A stretch of 64,000 nt of DNA from Deltaproteobacteria bacterium (lineage in GTDB: Bacteria; Myxococcota_A; UBA9160; UBA6930): assembly GCA_029261815.1 (NCBI GenBank), contig JAJDAQ010000103.1, forward strand, positions 47,371 to 111,370, given 5' to 3'. Position 1 is the first letter of the stretch; the number at the start of each line of letters is the position of its first letter. The position numbers and the translations under genes were made by a program. This document shows, piece by piece, positions 24,631-33,090 of this stretch. The notes beneath the pieces were generated by a model. The model was not told where the DNA came from. It saw only the letters and a program-made list of their open reading frames with translations, and did no database searches.

Positions 24631-25867
24631 CCCCGTAGAGGATGAATTTGCGCGTGGTCAGTTCTTCGAGACCCATCGGTCCGAAGCTATGCAGCTTGCT
24701 GGTCGAGATTCCGATCTCGGCGCCGAGGCCGAGCCGGTAGCCGTCCGAGTAGGCGGTTGAGCAGTTGACGCCGACCGTGGATGAGTTGACCCGTCGCAAC
24801 CAGGTCTGACTGTTTGCGTAGTCGTTGGTCACGATGTTGTCCGTGTGCTCGCTGCCGTACTCCTGGATGTGCGCGATCGCTTCGTCGATATCGCGCACGA
24901 CGCGAACGGCCAGGATCTTGTCGAGGTACTCGGCTGACCAATCCGCGTCCGCGGCAGGGACGGCTTCGGCAAAGACTTCGCAGGTTCGCTCGCAGCCGCG
25001 CAGTTCGACGCCCTGCTCGTGCAGGGCCTTCAGCACGGTCGGCAAGACGCGCTCGGCCGCGGCCTCATGACACAGTAATGTTTCGAGTCCGTTGCAGACC
25101 GCCATCTGCGTGAGCTTCGAGTCGACCACGATGCTTCTCGACATCTCGACGTCGGCGCTGGCGTCGAGGAACACGTGGCAAACGCCTTCGTCGTGAGCGA
25201 TGACCGGGATCGTGCTCTCGGCCTTCAGCTTTCGGACGAGGCTCTTGCCCCCGCGCGGAATCACCAGGTCGATGAACTGGTCGAGCTTCAAGAAGTGGTC
25301 GATGGCGGCGCGATCGGTCGTGGGCACGACCGAGACGGCGTCGGCCGGAGCCCCGACATCCTCGAGCGCCGAACGCAGCTCCACCCCAAGTGCCTGGTTT
25401 GCGTGGAATGACTCGCTTCCGCCGCGAAGGATGACGCCGTTGCCGGCTTTCACGCACAGTGCGGCGGCATCCACCGTCACATTGGGGCGAGATTCGTACA
25501 CCATCGCGATGACGCCGAGCGGAATGCGTTGGCGACCGACGCGCAGGCCATTCGGTCGCACGCGCATCTCGCTGACTTCACCGACAGGGTCGGGGAGCGC
25601 CGCAACCTGGCGAAGGCCGTCGATCATGGTCTCCCATTTCCCGCCCGCCAGCTTGAGCCGACGCACCATCGGCGCGGCGAGGCCCTTCTCCTGCGCACCG
25701 GCAATGTCGCGCTCGTTGGCGACCAGGATCGCGTCCTTGGCTGCTTCGAGGCGTTCGGCCGCGCGCAGCAACCACGCATTCTTCTGGTCCGAAGACATCG
25801 CGGCCACGATGCGAGAAGCGTCGCGGGTGGCGCGGGCCAGTTCATGGATCTGTTGCTCAAGGCTCAT
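24614..25867 (-). CDS. proA: Gamma-glutamyl phosphate reductase
   Basis: 417 aa, the family length. Reduces gamma-glutamyl phosphate to glutamate semialdehyde with NADPH, the second step of proline synthesis. Family signatures are VYESRPNVTVDAAALCVKAGN, VIPRGGKSLV, the catalytic cysteine in MAVCNGLETLLCH and the C-terminal GLGAEIGISTSKLH. It follows proB by 28 nt and precedes nadD with a short overlap. ATG 25867 is unambiguous. Confidence 0.97.
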   Translation of the reverse strand: MSLEQQIHELARATRDASRIVAAMSSDQKNAWLLRAAERLEAAKDAILVANERDIAGAQEKGLAAPMVRRLKLAGGKWETMIDGLRQVAALPDPVGEVSEMRVRPNGLRVGRQRIPLGVIAMVYESRPNVTVDAAALCVKAGNGVILRGGSESFHANQALGVELRSALEDVGAPADAVSVVPTTDRAAIDHFLKLDQFIDLVIPRGGKSLVRKLKAESTIPVIAHDEGVCHVFLDASADVEMSRSIVVDSKLTQMAVCNGLETLLCHEAAAERVLPTVLKALHEQGVELRGCERTCEVFAEAVPAADADWSAEYLDKILAVRVVRDIDEAIAHIQEYGSEHTDNIVTNDYANSQTWLRRVNSSTVGVNCSTAYSDGYRLGLGAEIGISTSKLHSFGPMGLEELTTRKFILYGDGQLA

Positions 25868-25895
25868 GGAGTCTCCGTTCCGCGGGTGTGTCGCG

Positions 25896-27044
25896 TCAGG
25901 AACGCTCTTCGAGGAGAACCAGGTCGTCCCGGTGGATCACCTCGCTGCCGTTCGAGAAGCCTAGCACCTGCTCAATCTGCTTCGTGGAAGCGCCCTTGAT
26001 GCGCACCACGTCTTCGGACGAGTAACCGGTGAGTCCGCGCGCAAAAACGGCACCGTTCGGTGCGAGGCATTCGACCGGGTCGCCGACGCCAAAGCGGCCG
26101 CGGGTCTCGACGACGCCGGCGGGAAGTAGGCTACGTCCGCGCTCACTCAGGGCGCGCACAGCGCCCGCGTCACACACCAGCTCACCCTTGGGCTTCGCTG
26201 TGAATGCCAGCCAGTGCTTGCGTCCGCGCATCCTCTCGCCTGCTCGAAATAGCGTTCCCTCGGCGGCGCCGGACGCGACGCGCAGCAGCACATCCCGTTT
26301 GGTCCCGTTGCACAGGACGGTGGCGGCGCCAGAGCTGGCCGCACTCTTCGCGGCTTCGAGCTTGGTGATCATGCCACCCCGGCCGAAGGCGCTTTCGCTC
26401 CCGCCGGCCGCGTCCGTCACTTCCTTCGTGACGCGATCGACCACGTCGAACAGCTGCGCCTCGGCGGTCGTTCCGACCGGAGGCTCACGGTAGAGGCCGT
26501 CCACGTCGGTCAGGATCACCAGCAGATCGGCACCCACGAGATTGACCACGGTGGCCGAAAGGTTGTCGTTGTCGCCGAAGCGGATCTCGTCCGTTGCGAC
26601 GGTGTCGTTCTCGTTGATGACGGGCACGACGCTCAGGCGCAGCAACTCCTGGATGGTGCGGCGGGCATTCAGGAAGCGTTCGCGATGGTCGAGTCCCATG
26701 CGGGTGAGCAGAACCTGGGCGACTTCGAGTTCGTGACGGCGGAAGCGGCTGCGCCAAAGGTCTGCGATCCCGATCTGGCCGACGGCGGCTGCGGCCTGTT
26801 TTTCGGGGATCGAGCGCCCGGGATGGCTCCAGCCGAGCCGGGCCGCACCCATCGCGATCGCGCCTGAAGATACGAGGACGACTTCGCGACCATCGTCCAT
26901 CAGTGCTGCGACCTGGCGCGCGATGCCGCCAACGACGCGCGTCCGAACAACACCATTCTGTGTCAGTATGCCGCTTCCGACCTTGACGACGATCCGCCGA
27001 GCGTTCGCGGCGTCGGGGCGTAGCGGTGCCTTGCGTGCGGTCAT
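25896..27044 (-). CDS. proB: Glutamate 5-kinase with C-terminal PUA domain
   Basis: 382 aa. Amino-acid-kinase domain (about 15-270) with IVVKVGSGILT, VSSGAIAMG, INENDTVATDEIRFGDND and GGMITKLEAAKSA, followed by a PUA domain (about 290-370). It phosphorylates glutamate in proline synthesis and is usually feedback-inhibited by proline. ATG 27044 overlaps the obgE stop (ATGA), so a longer reading into obgE was rejected. It lies directly upstream of proA, so the two pathway steps are coexpressed. Confidence 0.96.
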   Translation of the reverse strand: MTARKAPLRPDAANARRIVVKVGSGILTQNGVVRTRVVGGIARQVAALMDDGREVVLVSSGAIAMGAARLGWSHPGRSIPEKQAAAAVGQIGIADLWRSRFRRHELEVAQVLLTRMGLDHRERFLNARRTIQELLRLSVVPVINENDTVATDEIRFGDNDNLSATVVNLVGADLLVILTDVDGLYREPPVGTTAEAQLFDVVDRVTKEVTDAAGGSESAFGRGGMITKLEAAKSAASSGAATVLCNGTKRDVLLRVASGAAEGTLFRAGERMRGRKHWLAFTAKPKGELVCDAGAVRALSERGRSLLPAGVVETRGRFGVGDPVECLAPNGAVFARGLTGYSSEDVVRIKGASTKQIEQVLGFSNGSEVIHRDDLVLLEERS

Positions 27045-28090
27045 TGGGCCGCCTCGGCCTCGTCGGCTGCATCCACCGCACGCGCCATGGCGCCCACGAC
27101 CTCGGACATGCCTTCGCCCGTGGCTCCCGATCCGCGGAGGACGTCGCAACCGCGCTCCCGCAAGATCGCTTCGAGCGCATCGACGGGCGCACGGTCGGCG
27201 AGCAGGTCGACCTTGTTGAGCAACACGATCTCGCGGCGCTCGGCGAGGCCGGGATCATAGGCGGTCAGTTCCGCGCGGATCGTGTCGTACTCGCCGAGGA
27301 GATCCCGCGTTTCATCAAGGAACGCCGCGCCATCGAGCAAGTGCACGAGAACGCGGGTGCGTTCGATGTGTCGGAGGAAGCGGTCGCCCAACCCGACACC
27401 CTCTGACGCGCCTTCGATCAGCCCCGGGATGTCGGCGACCACGAAGGTGCGATGATCGATCTCGGCCACGCCCAGGTTCGGCATCAACGTCGTGAACGGG
27501 TAGTCGGCGACGCGCGGTTTGGCAGCCGAGATGCGCCGAAGCAGCGTCGACTTCCCGGCGTTCGGCAGTCCGACCAGGCCGACATCGGCCAGGAGTTTGA
27601 GGGACAGGCGGATCTTGAGGCGTTCGCCCGGCTTCCCCTGGGTCGCAAAATCAGGCGCCTGCCGCGTGGCGGTCGCGAAACGTGCGTTGCCCTGACCGCC
27701 CTGCCCTCCACGCGCGACGACCACCTGCTCCTTGTCCGCAGTCAGGTCCGCCAGCTCGACCGGCTCACCCCCGACCAGTTCATAGAGCACGGTGCCCACG
27801 GGAACGCGTACCACTGCGTCCGCACCGCCATGACCCGTGCGGTTGTTGCCGCCACCGGGTGCACCGCTCTTGGCGCGGACGTCACGTTGGTACTTCTGGT
27901 CACGCAACGTCGCGAGGTTGCGATCGGCCACGAAGACGACGTCGCCGCCCTTCCCGCCGTCGCCCCCATTTGGGCCACCGCGCGGAGCGAACTTCTCACG
28001 TCGGAACGAGACAATGCCTCCGCCCCCATCTCCTGCGGAGACAGACACGGTTGCTTCGTCAACGAACTGGTCGGATTGGGTCATCGCCAT
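27041..28090 (-). CDS. obgE: Obg-family GTPase
   Basis: 349 aa. The glycine-rich Obg fold occupies residues about 5-165 (SAGDGGGGIVSFRREKF, GGPNGGDGGKGGD). It is followed by a G domain with G1 GLPNAGKSTLL, G3 DIPGLIEG, G4 NKVD and G5 SGATGEG. It associates with the 50S subunit and links ribosome maturation to growth and stress. The linkage rplU-rpmA-obgE is conserved in many bacteria. ATG 28090 or 28084 can serve as start. A C-terminal OCT-type extension is absent; the protein ends with a short alanine/glutamate-rich tail. Confidence 0.96.
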   Translation of the reverse strand: MAMTQSDQFVDEATVSVSAGDGGGGIVSFRREKFAPRGGPNGGDGGKGGDVVFVADRNLATLRDQKYQRDVRAKSGAPGGGNNRTGHGGADAVVRVPVGTVLYELVGGEPVELADLTADKEQVVVARGGQGGQGNARFATATRQAPDFATQGKPGERLKIRLSLKLLADVGLVGLPNAGKSTLLRRISAAKPRVADYPFTTLMPNLGVAEIDHRTFVVADIPGLIEGASEGVGLGDRFLRHIERTRVLVHLLDGAAFLDETRDLLGEYDTIRAELTAYDPGLAERREIVLLNKVDLLADRAPVDALEAILRERGCDVLRGSGATGEGMSEVVGAMARAVDAADEAEAAQ

Positions 28091-28137
28091 TCACCGGGGA
28101 GACCCCGGCGCTCAGGCGCTGGCTCTCCCCAGTTCCT

Positions 28138-28392
28138 TTACGCCGCCGGCTCCACGTGAGCCACGGTCTTGCCCTGCTTCTTGCCGTAGGCGACGGTGCC
28201 TTCGACGAGCGCGAAGAGGGTGTAGTCCTTGCCGCAACCGACGTTGCGACCGGGATGGATCTTGGTGCCGACCTGGCGCACGAGGATGTTGCCCGCGAGG
28301 ACAGCCTCGCCGCCAAACTTCTTCACGCCGCGGCGCTGAGCGTTGGAGTCGCGACCGTTACGGGAGCTGCCCTGGCCCTTTTTATGAGACAT
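28138..28392 (-). CDS. rpmA: 50S ribosomal protein bL27
   Basis: 84 aa. It begins [19 protein letters not shown] and contains [18 protein letters not shown] and [14 protein letters not shown], the standard bL27 sequence. Its N-terminal tail reaches the peptidyl-transferase centre. It sits 17 nt downstream of rplU, as in most bacteria. No Firmicute-type cleavable N-terminal extension is present. Confidence 0.97.
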   Translation of the reverse strand: MSHKKGQGSSRNGRDSNAQRRGVKKFGGEAVLAGNILVRQVGTKIHPGRNVGCGKDYTLFALVEGTVAYGKKQGKTVAHVEPAA

Positions 28393-28409
28393 GTCTGGCT
28401 CTCCTCTAC

Positions 28410-28721
28410 CTAACCCTGGATCGACTCGACGGTGACTTCAGTGAAGTACTGCCGGTGACCCTGCTTGCGCGAGTAATTCTTGCGTCGCTTCATCTTGAAG
28501 ACGGTGATCTTCTCACCGCGATCCTGGGCCGTAATCTTCGCGGAGACGCTGGCGCCATCCACGAGGGGCTTGCCCACCTTCGTCTCGCCTTCGCCGCCGA
28601 GGAGAAGGACTTCGTCGAACGAGATGGCATCGCCAACCTCGCCGGCGAGCTTCTCGACACGAACGGACTGGCCCGGTGCGAGCCGGACCTGTTTTCCACC
28701 GGTGCGAACCACCGCGTACAT
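28410..28721 (-). CDS. rplU: 50S ribosomal protein bL21
   Basis: 103 aa. It starts [14 protein letters not shown] and ends with [21 protein letters not shown], the bL21 signature that contacts 23S rRNA. The ATG at 28721 is preferred over the adjacent in-frame GTG because AGGAGGA lies 6 nt upstream of it. The start shares one base with the rng stop (TGATG), so its translation is coupled to rng. The order rplU-rpmA-obgE is conserved. Confidence 0.97.
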   Translation of the reverse strand: MYAVVRTGGKQVRLAPGQSVRVEKLAGEVGDAISFDEVLLLGGEGETKVGKPLVDGASVSAKITAQDRGEKITVFKMKRRKNYSRKQGHRQYFTEVTVESIQG

Positions 28722-30574
28722 CACGATTCCTCCTGAGAGCGGCGGAGTATGGGAGTTTCCGAAGCCGCGTCAAGCGGTTCCGCCGGAGCGGCGAGCGCGG
28801 CCGGCACTTCCAAGGGATCCGCCAGGACTTCCCCCGTGGGGATTTCGGGCGTTTCAGGAGTCTCCGCCTCCGTTTCGTCGGGCTCAGGCTCCGCGCTGGG
28901 TGCGGGTTCCGCCGTCAGCTCTTCACTGGCTTCGGCCTTGAGTTCCTCGAGGGCGTCCGTGGAGGGCGATTCCGCAGCGGGTTCCGCCTCGACCGGCTCC
29001 GGGACGCTCTCCGGCGTCTCGGCCTCGGGAGCCGCCTGCTCCTCCAGCCAGGCGATCGTAAGCGGCAGGTCCGGCCCCTCATCCAGGGCGGTGACCTCGA
29101 ACTGTTCCTGGTGGATGTCCGGACGTGCGCGGACCTCGATCTCGCGACCCAGCTCCTCCTCCAGTGTCTGGAGGCTACGGCGTTCGGCGCCGAGCAGCTG
29201 TTCGGCGACCCGTCGATTCACGGCCACTGCGATCTTCCGGCCCTTGAAACGCGGCAGGTCCTTCCGAATTTCGCGCAGCATCTTGTGCGCCATCGTTTCG
29301 TCGCTGAGGACGTAGCCCTTGCCTTCGCAGTACGAGCAGGGCTCGCACAGCATTTGCACCAGGTTCTCGCGGGTGCGCTTGCGCGTCATCTCCACCAGAC
29401 CGAGTTCCGAGATCTTCAGGATGTTGGTCTTGGCCTTGTCGCCTCGGATGGCTTCCTTGAGCGCACGGTTGACCTTGTCCCGGTTCTCGGCCGACTCCAT
29501 GTCGATCAGGTCGATGATGATCAGGCCACCGATGTTCCGGAAGCGGAGCTGGTGCACCACTTCCTTCACTGCCTCGAGGTTGGTGCGCAGCACCGTTTCC
29601 TCGAGGTCGCGCTTGCCGACATAACGTCCGGTGTTGACGTCGATCGCCGTGAGCGCCTCGCTCTGGTCGATGATCAGGTAGCCGCCGCTCTTCAGCCAAG
29701 CCTTCCGACCCAGGTTCTGGTCGATGGTGGCTTCCGTGCCAAAGTGGTCGAAAATGGGGTCCTTGCCCTTGTACCGCTCGATCTTGGGCTTCGGGTCGGC
29801 CATGAACTGGTCGACGAAGTCCTTCATCTGCTGGTGCACTTCGGGCGAATCAACCACCACACGCCTGGTCTCGGGCGTCGTCAGGTCGCGGATGACGCGC
29901 AGCGCAAGTTCGGGCTCCTGGTAGAGCATGGCGGGCGCGCGAACCTGGTCCTTCTTGATCTGGATGTCGTCCCAGACCGTGGTCAGGTACTTCACGTCGG
30001 CAGCGAGGTCGGCCTCTCGGACGCTCTCACCCGCGGTCCGGATGATGAAGCCCAGGTCGGCCGGCTTCACCTTCTTCACGATCTCGCGCAGGCGGCGCCG
30101 CTCCTTGTCGGAGTCGATCTTGCGACTGACGCCCACCTTCTGCGCCCACGGGGTGAGGACCAGGTGGCGACCGGCGATCGAGACGTGTGACGTGATGCGC
30201 GCGCCCTTGGTCCCGATGGGCTCCTTGGCGATCTGCACCACGATCTCCTCCCCCTCGGAGAGGAGGGTCTCGATGCTTGGGACCTGGCGGGTGCGCCGGC
30301 GTCGGCCTCGGCCACCGCCAGCCTCTTCGTCATCGAGTTCTTCGATGTTTGCGACGTAGTCGCCGGCGTAGAGGAAGGCCGCCTTTTCCAGGCCGATGTC
30401 GACGAAGGCCGCCTGCATCCCAGGTAGGACCCGGGAGACGCGTCCCTTCACCACGGCACCTTCAATGCTGCGGCTGTGGGCGCGTTCCAGATGGAGTTCG
30501 ACGAACTCTTTCTTCTCGAGCAGCGCGACGCGGGTTTCGCCCGGGGTCGCGTTGATCAGGATCTCGTTTTGCAT
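28721..30574 (-). CDS. rng: Ribonuclease E/G family endoribonuclease
   Basis: 617 aa. Residues about 36-130 form an S1 domain interrupted by an acidic/arginine-rich insert (ELDDEEAGGGRGRRRRTRQ). The catalytic core contains AIDVNTGRYVGK and the acidic LIIIDLIDM, and the zinc-link CEPCSYCEGKG lies near residue 400. The length to there matches RNase G. The last ~120 residues form a Glu/Pro/Ala-rich tail with no arginine-rich or degradosome-scaffold motif that I can identify. It processes rRNA and turns over mRNA. It is the first gene of the long minus-strand operon; dyads in its leader (30674-30717) could serve autoregulation, as known for E. coli rne. Confidence 0.93.
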   Translation of the reverse strand: MQNEILINATPGETRVALLEKKEFVELHLERAHSRSIEGAVVKGRVSRVLPGMQAAFVDIGLEKAAFLYAGDYVANIEELDDEEAGGGRGRRRRTRQVPSIETLLSEGEEIVVQIAKEPIGTKGARITSHVSIAGRHLVLTPWAQKVGVSRKIDSDKERRRLREIVKKVKPADLGFIIRTAGESVREADLAADVKYLTTVWDDIQIKKDQVRAPAMLYQEPELALRVIRDLTTPETRRVVVDSPEVHQQMKDFVDQFMADPKPKIERYKGKDPIFDHFGTEATIDQNLGRKAWLKSGGYLIIDQSEALTAIDVNTGRYVGKRDLEETVLRTNLEAVKEVVHQLRFRNIGGLIIIDLIDMESAENRDKVNRALKEAIRGDKAKTNILKISELGLVEMTRKRTRENLVQMLCEPCSYCEGKGYVLSDETMAHKMLREIRKDLPRFKGRKIAVAVNRRVAEQLLGAERRSLQTLEEELGREIEVRARPDIHQEQFEVTALDEGPDLPLTIAWLEEQAAPEAETPESVPEPVEAEPAAESPSTDALEELKAEASEELTAEPAPSAEPEPDETEAETPETPEIPTGEVLADPLEVPAALAAPAEPLDAASETPILRRSQEES

Positions 30575-31088
30575 TTCCGTTCCCGAAAGTGGTTCGGGCC
30601 GGAAATCGCGGTGTGAGGCACATTGTCCGCAGCTTTCCGGCCTGCGGCCGCCTCGGGATGACCAGGGCTGTAGACTGCGGGATGGCCCGCAGTGGCGGGG
30701 TCATGCGGTTAACCGCACTCCTGAAACAGAAGTGCCGCTCTGGACGGGATATCTGGTGTTTTTCCCGTGGATTCGGCCGGTTTGGTTGGTTTTCATTCGA
30801 ATCTTTGCTTTTTTCGGCTCTGACCGGGCTCTCGCGCTCCGCATCCCCCGCCGGGGTGTCCTGCGCATGAGGTCCCTCTGGACCTTTCCCGCCCCCGTCC
30901 GGCACAATCTGGCCTGGATGCGAGGTCCCGCGGGAAAGTCAGTGAAGCCGCAAAATCTTCGAGGGGAGCATCATGGATCGTGACCGCGAGTGCAAGCACC
31001 ATCCGATCGGGAGGCTCCAGCCCCCGATGAGCCATGGAACGGCTGCCCCGAGCGTGGCCTTGAGCCACACCTCTGCCCCCGGGGAAGC
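30575..31088. other. Divergent intergenic region between rng and selA
   Basis: 514 nt without a supported gene. It holds two strong dyads (see 30674-30717) and a locally AT-richer stretch (about 30750-30820) that could carry promoters for both directions, though no convincing -35/-10 pair stands out. I looked for a tRNA-Sec (selC), which often lies near selA, and found no T-arm-like GTTCGA or acceptor pairing. Short open frames here lack ribosome sites and family resemblance. The selA ribosome site GGGGAAG lies at its end. Confidence 0.6.
30674..30717. promoter_or_regulatory. Two adjacent perfect dyads in the rng leader
   Basis: The first is ACTGCGGG-ATGG-CCCGCAGT (30674-30693), a perfect 8-bp stem with a 4-nt loop. 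Eleven nt away is TGCGGTTAACCGCA (30704-30717), a 14-bp perfect palindrome with no loop. Both lie 100-145 nt upstream of the rng start on the rng-sense (minus) strand. The first would make a stable RNA hairpin; the second looks more like a protein operator. A role in rng autoregulation is inference. Confidence 0.5.
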
Positions 31089-32453
31089 ATGAGCGACGAC
31101 CCGCGACGCCATTTGCCGTCGGTGGACCGGGTCGTTCGCGGCCTTGCGGAGGCCGACCCGGCGTTGCCCGAATGGGTGCGCCTCGAGGCGGCACGGTGGG
31201 CCATCGCCCGGGCCCGTACCCGGATTTCCCAGGGGAATCCTGCCGGAGACGTGACCGGATCCGCCCTCGCGACCGCTCGGGAACTCTCGGCGCCCAGCCC
31301 GCGAGGTGTCGTCAACGCGACCGGTGTCGTGTTGCACACCAACCTCGGACGCTCCGTTCTCTCTTCGGAGGCAGCCGATCACGCCGGTCAGCGCTCTGCC
31401 GGCTACAGCGATCTCGAGTTCGACCTGGCGACGGGTCAGCGCGGGAGCCGGCTCGACCGGGTCGAAACGCTCCTGAAGGTCCTCTCCGGGGCCCCGGCGG
31501 GGCTCGCGGTGAACAACAACGCCGCCGCCCTGCTCTTGGCGCTCGCGGGCCTCGCGCGCGGCCGGGAGGTGATCGTTTCGCGAGGCGAGCTCGTGGAAAT
31601 CGGGGGATCGTTCCGGGTTCCCGACATCATGGAGCAAGCGGGCGTCCGTCTCGTCGAAGTCGGGACCACCAATCGCACCCATGCGCGTGACTATGAAGAT
31701 GCCATCGGCGCCGACACCGGGGTGCTGCTGAAGGTGCATCGCTCGAACTTCTCCCAGAGCGGGTTCGTGACCGAGGTCGGTCTGCCCGAGTTGGTGGAAA
31801 TCGGTCGGGCCCATGGGATCCCGGTCGTCGATGACCTGGGCAGCGGCAGCCTGCTCGATCTACGTCCCAACGGACTGCCGGAGGACACGTTCGTCCCTGC
31901 CCGTCTCGCCAGTGGGGTCGACGTCCTGTGCTTCTCCGGAGACAAACTGCTCGGGGGGCCGCAGGCCGGGCTGCTCCTGGGCTCTGCCGATGCGATCGGA
32001 CGGCTCCGCAAGCACCCGCTCGCGCGTGCATTGCGGATGGACAAGTTGTCGCTGGCGGCCCTCGACCGAACGCTACGCCACCTCGCGGATGGCGACGCGG
32101 ACGCCATTCCGACGGTGCGACAGCTTCGGGAGCCCGCGGACGCCGTCCATGCGCGTGCGAAGCGTCTCGAGGAGCGGCTGCGCAAGGTCCTACCAGGCGG
32201 CTTTTCGGTCTCCCTCGTGGAAACGCGAGCTCCGGTCGGAGGGGGCTCCGTGCCTGGTTTTACGCTGGCGAGCTTCGCGGTCGCGTTAGAAGGCGCAGGC
32301 AGTGCCGATCGCGTCGCTGCAGCGCTTCGGGCCGCGCCGACGCCCGTCATCGCCAGGGTCGAGAGCGGCCGCGTCCTGCTCGACGCCAAGACCCTGCTCG
32401 AAGGCGACGATGCGCGCATCGAAGAGGCGGTGAGGGCTCTCTCCCTCGATTGA
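31089..32453 (+). CDS. selA: L-seryl-tRNA(Sec) selenium transferase
   Basis: 454 aa, matching SelA length. A PLP enzyme that turns Ser-tRNA(Sec) into Sec-tRNA(Sec) using selenophosphate. Signatures: VVNATGVVLHTNLGRS, YSDLEFDLATGQRGSR, VNNNAAALLLAL, LKVHRSNFSQSGF and the PLP lysine in CFSGDKLLGGPQAG (K286). The ATG at 31089 was chosen over an in-frame ATG/GTG-type extension of 33 codons because GGGGAAG precedes it and homology starts here. selB, selC and selD are not in this window, and I see no gene here with an obvious in-frame UGA. Confidence 0.96.
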   Translation: MSDDPRRHLPSVDRVVRGLAEADPALPEWVRLEAARWAIARARTRISQGNPAGDVTGSALATARELSAPSPRGVVNATGVVLHTNLGRSVLSSEAADHAGQRSAGYSDLEFDLATGQRGSRLDRVETLLKVLSGAPAGLAVNNNAAALLLALAGLARGREVIVSRGELVEIGGSFRVPDIMEQAGVRLVEVGTTNRTHARDYEDAIGADTGVLLKVHRSNFSQSGFVTEVGLPELVEIGRAHGIPVVDDLGSGSLLDLRPNGLPEDTFVPARLASGVDVLCFSGDKLLGGPQAGLLLGSADAIGRLRKHPLARALRMDKLSLAALDRTLRHLADGDADAIPTVRQLREPADAVHARAKRLEERLRKVLPGGFSVSLVETRAPVGGGSVPGFTLASFAVALEGAGSADRVAAALRAAPTPVIARVESGRVLLDAKTLLEGDDARIEEAVRALSLD

Positions 32454-32493
32454 TCGGCCGGAGCGCCTCCGTTAGCGTGAGGTGGGGCATGTC

Positions 32494-33090
32494 ATGCTGA
32501 ACTCGAGCGTCCTCGTACTCAACCGCTCGTATCTGCCGATTCACGTTACGTCGGTAAGGCGGGCGTTCGCCTTGCTTTACCAGGGCGTCGCGCGCGTCGT
32601 TGACGAGCAGTATCAGACATTCGACTTCGATGAGTGGAGCCAGCTCGCCGTCGCGCGAGACATGGATGCCATCGGTACATCATCGGGAAGCATCCGCGTG
32701 CCGCGCGTCGTGGTCCTGGTGGCGTTCGATCGCCTGCCGAAGCGCCAGGTCCGTTTCAGCCGACTCAATCTGATGTCGCGCGACGACTTCCAGTGCCAGT
32801 ACTGCCAGATCCAGCCGGTGCGCTCGGAATTGAATCTCGACCACGTCGTCCCGCGGGCGCTCGGCGGCCGCAGTACGTGGGAGAACGTGGTGACCAGCTG
32901 TGTCGACTGCAATCGCCGAAAGGGCGGGCGGACTCCGCAGCAGGCGCACATGAAGCTGATGAAGAAGCCGATCCGTCCGCGCTGGACGCCGTTGATGAAC
33001 CTGATGTTCTCGCGGGTCCGCTACAAAGAGTGGCGACCCTTTTTGTCGATCGTCGACGCGTCATACTGGAACGCCGAACTGGCCGACTGA
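32494..33090 (+). CDS. HNH endonuclease-fold protein
   Basis: 198 aa. The N-terminal half, MLNSSVLVLNRSYLPIHVTSVRRAF, is the conserved opening of a chromosomal HNH family found in many bacteria. The HNH zinc/nuclease motif spans about residues 95-145: CQYC, then LDHVVPRALGG with the catalytic His, the Asn in TWENVVTSC, and CVDCN. GAGGTGGGG lies upstream of ATG 32494. It is a single-copy, non-mobile-looking member placed among housekeeping genes, so a role in DNA repair or processing is likelier than restriction. The next gene overlaps or abuts its stop. Confidence 0.85.
   Translation: MLNSSVLVLNRSYLPIHVTSVRRAFALLYQGVARVVDEQYQTFDFDEWSQLAVARDMDAIGTSSGSIRVPRVVVLVAFDRLPKRQVRFSRLNLMSRDDFQCQYCQIQPVRSELNLDHVVPRALGGRSTWENVVTSCVDCNRRKGGRTPQQAHMKLMKKPIRPRWTPLMNLMFSRVRYKEWRPFLSIVDASYWNAELAD

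Noticed and set aside
28676..30190. Plus-strand open frame (504 codons) opposite rng
   Set aside because: rng on the minus strand has S1, catalytic and zinc-link motifs; the opposite frame has none.
30890..31088. Possible tRNA-Sec gene next to selA
   Set aside because: No T-arm GTTCGA, no acceptor-stem pairing or long variable arm found on either strand.
32494..33090. HNH protein as part of a mobile element or homing endonuclease
   Set aside because: No intron, inverted repeats, integrase or composition change around it; it belongs to a conserved chromosomal HNH family.
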